DNA from: Berghia stephanieae
Lineage: Eukaryota > Mollusca > Gastropoda > Nudibranchia > Aeolidiidae
Assembly (NCBI GenBank): GCA_034508935.3
Contig: CM067445.1
Span: 46,220,837 to 46,284,836, forward strand
Reading direction: 5' to 3'
DNA length: 64,000 bases
Below are positions 1-64,000 of this stretch, piece after piece. Below the pieces are notes generated by a model. The model was given only the letters and a program-made list of their open reading frames with translations. It had not been told where the DNA came from and did no database searches. The position numbers were made by a program, and so were the translations under genes. Position 1 is the first letter of the stretch. Each line of letters starts with the position of its first letter.

Positions 1-2264
1 GCATATCGTTTGAGAGCCTTCATAAAGGCGGTGTATGTTGTGTAACCTCAAAGAAGGCTGACCGAAAGTGATGAGTGGTTGTGTAACACCAAAAGCACTG
101 TGGCCTGGACCACGAGGTCTTGTATGTAATAGTTGTCTCACTATCTCAACGATATGAATTAATTAGATTGGGCTCGCAATCAAAAAACAAAATTTGTGTT
201 TAAAGCTCTTTTGAATCAGACAAGTACATCAGCGTGTTCGTCTCCTTGAGATGTGAAAAATGATATGAAATCAAGAAAATCGGACGAAAAATAATAAAGT
301 TGATAAAAAAAAACAGCTAAAATAAACAAATGCAATATTTAAAATCAAATTTATTCGTAAAACAGGTGGTTTTCAACCGATTTTCTGAAATAAAGACCAA
401 TGTTCATCATTTTTCAAGCTGATTTCAGCAATGTAAATTTCAAATTCCTCACAATTATATTTTTTACTTTTAGATTTTATCTATTAGGGCTACTCAAAAT
501 GTTGTTACATTTTTTTTTTTGGGGGGGGGGGGGGGGGGCAGAACAGAAGCGTTATACCTTGACGGTCGACCGAGTAGAGAGCCTGTGATTGGTCGAAGAC
601 TTTGGAACGCTTGACTCACAATTCTACACGAGTAGATGGTGGCGGTAGATCAAAGAAGGTATCATTTTTAATTACCAACTATTTATCTTGGTGCTAAATG
701 ATACAAAGTAATAATTTCGCATCAGAAAAAATAATTCGAAAGTTTCTATCTCTCTATTACAATAAAATTGATACCATGGATGACAAAATCGGCCCACAAT
801 TAAGGGAGTTATAGATTATTCACAATATTTTTAAAAGTTTACACTTATTGTCACCAAAGTCGTAATTTGTGTCCGATTTTTACCAAACAAAGTACAATGT
901 CAACGATTTACACCCGCGAATAAAAAGGATCAAATAGCAAATTCTACAACATATTTTATTTTTGTCGCAAATTGATAAAAATCAAAGCACAATTATTCCT
1001 AACCGTTTTCATCTTTTAACGTGAAAAGCAGGCTCCATCTTCGTTCTGAATTGTTGTGACGAGAGAACGGGAAAGAGAATTTGATCACGTAATCGTTCGT
1101 CTTACCCGGCCGACGAATGAAATAAATAGTTAACTTGGTATTATTTTAACTTAGGACACAGTGAGACTTTGTGGATACGAGGTACTCTTTCCTGAAAAAG
1201 ACATGTAGTTTAATTCGTTCACCTGTAATTAGGGTAAATAGACATGAATTTTAAGCTGAATATTGTGTTTCTCTTACGTATAATGCCAGGTTCCGGCGAG
1301 GTTTGTTGGGACAATGACGACTTTATACTCGAGTCCACTGTTGGACGGAAAACACAGTTGTGTATTCAGTCCATTGATGGACGGAAAACACAGTTTCCTT
1401 TTGCAAAGAGAGATTGATGAGATCTTGGAAGGATGAGATCAACAGCAATCGTTTCGGAAAATTTGGATTTCGTTGTTTTCAGAATTTGTTTATGTACGAC
1501 AGCCTTTTTGTCTCCATTCAACGAAGAGTCAGTGAAAAACCCCAAAAAACAATGGATTTTCCATGGAGAGAAAAAAAAATCAAACCAAAGACCAACTTTC
1601 ACAGAAATTAACATGTGTTTTGACCAAAAATTCAGTTAAACATAACAAAGCAGGTGAATATTGAAATCTGTCAAAGCTTAATTAATTATCTCACAATTGT
1701 CTCACAATCTTAACCCACTCGGCTACCACTACCGGAGACAGACCATCATTATTATTATCAATAATATCATGATTCATTAAAATGATTAATTTACGTTTTG
1801 TCTAGATACTTCGCCCTAATATATCTCAAAAAAGCAACTAAAATTAAAACTCATCATATTACATTATGAGGAACTGAACTTTTACATATGATGTCCAGTT
1901 GACCTGCTCTTCCTTAATATTCTAAAATTAATATCGTGTGGGCAATTTTAAATTCAAACAGGATACATTGCCACCTCTTTTTTTTCTATTTTTGACTTGC
2001 TTACTTTAATTTTAATCAATGATAAAAAAATAAAAATAAAGATGCCCCCTCCCCCACCACCGATCCCGTCTTGTGATAGAGATTTGTATGTGACTAGTAC
2101 ATCTTAGTCTTAGCAACAAAAAAAAAAAAAAAAAAATCACATCTGACTGTGTCTGCACAATGATCAATGATAGATAATGAAACGAGGTACCCTTACTTGT
2201 GCCTTTTTACTTTTACTTTTAGATTTAGACTAAATTTGATGAATAAGGGATAATAAAATAACAA
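1..2264. other. Upstream flank, no gene recognised
   Basis: No exon, conserved protein segment or RNA gene could be supported on either strand. Visible items are a T run followed by an 18-base G run at 521-538, a short tandem duplication of a GGACGGAAAACACAG-containing unit at about 1331-1397, and A-rich and T-rich tracts. A 5' untranslated exon or promoter of the downstream gene could lie here but cannot be placed. Confidence 0.5.
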
Positions 2265-2283
2265 TATACAGTACGGCTGTCAT

Positions 2284-2400
2284 TATTCCCAGACGCCTGT
2301 CTGGGGATAATGAAAATTCGTTATCCCCAGACAGGTGTCTGGGGATAACCAATTTTTGTTATCCCCAGACACCTGTCTGGGGATAGTTATCCCCAGACGC
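2284..2400. repeat. Tandem palindromes, left terminus
   Basis: Units at 2284-2310, 2320-2349 and 2358-2385, plus a half unit at 2386-2400. In the second unit 14-base arms (GTTATCCCCAGACA and its complement) are separated by only GG; the third has CC at the centre. Each could extrude as a cruciform or form a strong RNA hairpin. Confidence 0.85.
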
Positions 2401-3153
2401 ATGTAGCAAGTGGCCAGAAAGATTTTATGCAAAATGCCAAACTAGGCGTGAAAAATACCAAATATTCTGGAAAAAATACTAGTGGTTGTGTCCCAAAACA
2501 GTTAATATATCAAGTGATATTTAACACAAGATGAAAGTAAATAGTGATCAAATGTCAAATCCAGCGCTTTAAAAAAAAAATATTTTAAATCAAATGGATC
2601 AATGAAATTTCTTTTCTTACTTTGATCTGAAAACATCAAACTGGCAATTCGACTTTTTATTTTCAATCAGGAAGAAAGTTGTTAATCATCAAATCTGTTC
2701 ATAGTCCACCAACCATTTAAATTTTCATTACCTACCTACCTGTTAACTTTATTGATCATCTCTTGTTTCTATAATTTGCTCATTCTGGCCACAATTTTGA
2801 GGACGACCGGGAATAATTTTGTGTTGTTCGCCCCAAAGCCCAAAACCGACACCTGTTATTTTCCTGTCTGCTTCGCACAAGACAATACAATTTAGTATCA
2901 CACGTCCACAAAACTAAATCCAACAACATATTTTTATTCGAATCAGAGATGAAAATAACTACCAAAACAAGGAAGCAAAAATGGTGGAAATATGTTTAGC
3001 TCAAAATATATGAATTTTTTTTTCCTCCTCTATCTGACCATTTGGTCGCTCTCTGAATATTTCTGTTTGTTTGCTTTTTAATTATTTATTATTTTAGACA
3101 CTATTTGAGATCGGAGTGGGGACGAATATATTTGCTAGAAACTAGAAAAAAAA

Positions 3154-3157
<4 letters not shown>

Positions 3158-3225
<68 letters not shown>
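3158..3225. repeat. (GA)n microsatellite
   Basis: About 34 uninterrupted GA dinucleotides inside the palindrome-ended transposon. Confidence 0.95.
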
Positions 3226-3228
<3 letters not shown>

Positions 3229-3321
3229 AATAATTAAAAAAAAAAGAGGTGGGGGGAGGATGGATGGGACATTTATCCCTTTCAACGTTCTGTAAAAAGA
3301 AGACGGAATTTAAAAAAAAAA

Positions 3322-3412
3322 AAAAAAAAGTGACGTTACCAGGATTCGAACCCACAACGTCGATTATGGTCAGGGCAGACGACTAAACCATTCGACCATG
3401 ACACCCACTTCG
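3322..3412 (-). repeat. tRNA-like SINE head
   Basis: Read on the minus strand this has an A-box-like TGGTCGAATGG and a B-box GGTTCGAATCC at tRNA-like spacing, and an A-rich tract lies next to it. The outer ends do not pair as an acceptor stem, so it is a tRNA-derived repeat and not a functional tRNA gene. Confidence 0.6.
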
Positions 3413-3573
3413 AAGTCGACGCATATTGTGTTTATGTAGTAACAACTGATTTTAATGTTAGTTAATTGTATGTTTTTATAGATATTTTATTAACTTTCCT
3501 TATTTCTATGTGCATCTGGAAACATTCCATATTCTGGAATGTGGATAATTGTTTTAAAGAGCGGAGTTTCAAA

Positions 3574-3629
3574 TATGCGTCTGGGGGTAATGAAAATTCA
3601 TTATCCCCAGACAGGCGTCTGGGGATAAT
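3574..3629. repeat. Tandem palindromes, right terminus
   Basis: A half unit (3574-3592) followed by a full palindrome (3599-3629), inverted relative to the left terminus of the same element. Confidence 0.85.
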
Positions 3630-3823
3630 CACAGCGTATACAGTACAGTGAATTTAAATAAAACAAAAAGGTTGTAACTCTGGTCTACTGTTCAAATTAA
3701 TTCATAGGTTATGGAGTCATATATGCTGATATTATATATTGTGAAAATGATATTAATATTGCGCTTTTATTACACCAGTCTCCTTTAACTTTGAATACGA
3801 AATAAACATTTCAGAAAGCAGCA

Positions 3824-3853
3824 ATGCCACTCTTTCATCCATCTCTGCCATAA
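3824..3853 (+). promoter_or_regulatory. Possible short upstream ORF
   Basis: ATG CCA CTC ... TAA encodes nine residues about 65 bases before the proposed start codon. It matters only if the 5' untranslated region extends this far. A weak acceptor (atttcag) at 3808-3814 would allow an untranslated upstream exon. Confidence 0.25.
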
Positions 3854-3917
3854 ACAAGGGCAGAAAGGTTTTATCACAGCAGCTATCACTGCTCCTGCCT
3901 TAAAGACGAGATAAAAG

Positions 3918-63509
<59,592 letters not shown>

Positions 63510-63570
63510 GTAATGAAGTCATAGTACTGGGTGGGGTTCCTGCCCTCCCATAGTGGGCAGGGTAGCACTT

Positions 63571-64000
63571 AGATATGAAGTGAGTAGAAAAGTGCCAGAA
63601 GACAATAGAGAATAAAAATTTTTCGCGGTGGTGGTGGGGTTTGAACCTGCGACCTTATTGGTACGACAACTCCGCCTGGCAGGTGAGAGCGTGGCTCTAC
63701 CGTGTGAGCTATCCACGAACACAAAAATATTCGTTTCAAACCCAAGTCATTTCTAGATCCCTCTCTCACCCACTTCTGGGACCGCCGATTCGTTCGCCCA
63801 CCACCATCGCGAAGTATTTTGACCAGCAGTTAAGCTTAATAGCCAATATTCTCAACACAAACATATAACATAGAAACGATTGAGACATTGAGTATGCTCC
63901 GGTGTATGGGGTGAATTTTTAATTCAGAAAAGTGAGTGGAGCAGGCACTTATGTTGGTAACAACAAGATATGAAGTGAGTAGAAAAGTGCCAGAAGACAA
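63571..64000 (-). repeat. Family E element with terminal direct repeats (reaches window end)
   Basis: GTAGAAAAGTGCCAGAAGACAA occurs at 63582-63603 and again at 63979-64000, 397 bp apart. On the minus strand the interior has a tRNA-like head: A-box-like TGGATAGCTCACACGG and B-box-like GGTCGCAGGTTCAAACCCC. The far part matches 39047-39140 (CTCCACTCACTTTTCTGAAT). Confidence 0.7.

Larger units (their letters stand above)
2265..3646. mobile_element. Non-autonomous DNA transposon with palindromic termini (MULE-like?)
   Basis: The ten-base word TATACAGTAC occurs at 2265-2274 and again at 3637-3646, directly bracketing inverted termini (GGCTGTCATTATTCCCAGACG on the left, CGCTGTGATTATCCCCAGACG read inward from the right). 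The inverted homology extends about 60 bp. The termini are built from head-to-tail copies of a palindrome, TTATCCCCAGACA with its mirror TGTCTGGGGATAA: about three and a half units at 2284-2400 and one and a half at 3574-3629. The interior has no transposase. It holds a (GA)n tract and a tRNA-like SINE head. A 10-bp target duplication fits the 9-11 bp typical of Mutator-like elements, but the family is inference. Confidence 0.75.

Noticed and set aside
2284-2400. CRISPR-like array of CCCCAGAC palindromes
   Set aside because: Spacers are too few and short, the matching inverted set at 3574-3629 and the 10-bp target duplication show transposon ends, and the genome is an animal's.
3322-3412. Functional tRNA gene on the minus strand
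   Set aside because: Box-like motifs are present but the acceptor ends do not pair; it is a SINE head.
63571-64000. LTR retrotransposon with tiny LTRs
   Set aside because: No coding region, primer site or polypurine tract, and tRNA-like boxes lie inside; treated as a SINE-like element.

Overview
This is an animal nuclear genome window: AT-rich, dense in spliceosomal introns, crowded with tRNA-derived SINEs, LINE pieces, DNA transposons and trinucleotide microsatellites. One host gene fills it. Nearly everything from about 3.9 kb to the right end is the plus-strand 5' two thirds of the bridge-like lipid transfer protein BLTP1 (KIAA1109 in human, Tweek in Drosophila, LPD-3 in C. elegans). I could trace 52 coding exons (3918 to 63509) with canonical splice sites and continuous phase. 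They encode about 3,398 residues, compared with about 5,000 for the human protein, so the C-terminal third lies beyond the window. The taxon cannot be proven from this sequence. A lophotrochozoan, perhaps a mollusc, is my guess from the exon-rich conserved gene and the style of the SINEs.

Layout: 1-2264 is upstream DNA with no gene I recognise. 2275-3636 is a 1.36-kb palindrome-ended transposon with a 10-bp target duplication. 3918 is the proposed BLTP1 start codon. Exons 1-13 (3.9-18.2 kb) encode the membrane anchor and the first lipid-groove segments. Exons 14-21 (19.8-27.0 kb) continue the conserved rod. Exons 22-28 (27.7-37.1 kb) encode a Ser-rich, poorly conserved region. Exons 29-37 (37.4-46.1 kb), 38-46 (47.0-56.4 kb) and 47-52 (58.8-63.5 kb) alternate conserved groove segments with disordered linkers.

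Introns carry nearly all the rest: at least 16 copies or pieces of one tRNA-derived SINE (A), two copies of SINE B, about eleven of SINE C, further hairpin-forming families, a nearly complete mariner (34756-36137) inside a SINE, a broken Tc1/IS630-like transposon (6758-7912), LINE reverse-transcriptase pieces (23.1, 44.1, 47.8 and 57.1 kb) and large (ATT)n tracts, several of which look like retroelement tails.

The most striking non-coding object is at 4465-4842: two (TA)n tracts flank a 62-bp perfect inverted repeat whose nine-base centre completes a type I hammerhead ribozyme motif on the plus strand (4655-4700), as known from Penelope-like elements and retrozymes. The gene also shows three apparent one-base losses in conserved exons, at least two beside short G runs. 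These look more like assembly errors than decay. Two tandem duplications copy an exon edge together with its splice site.
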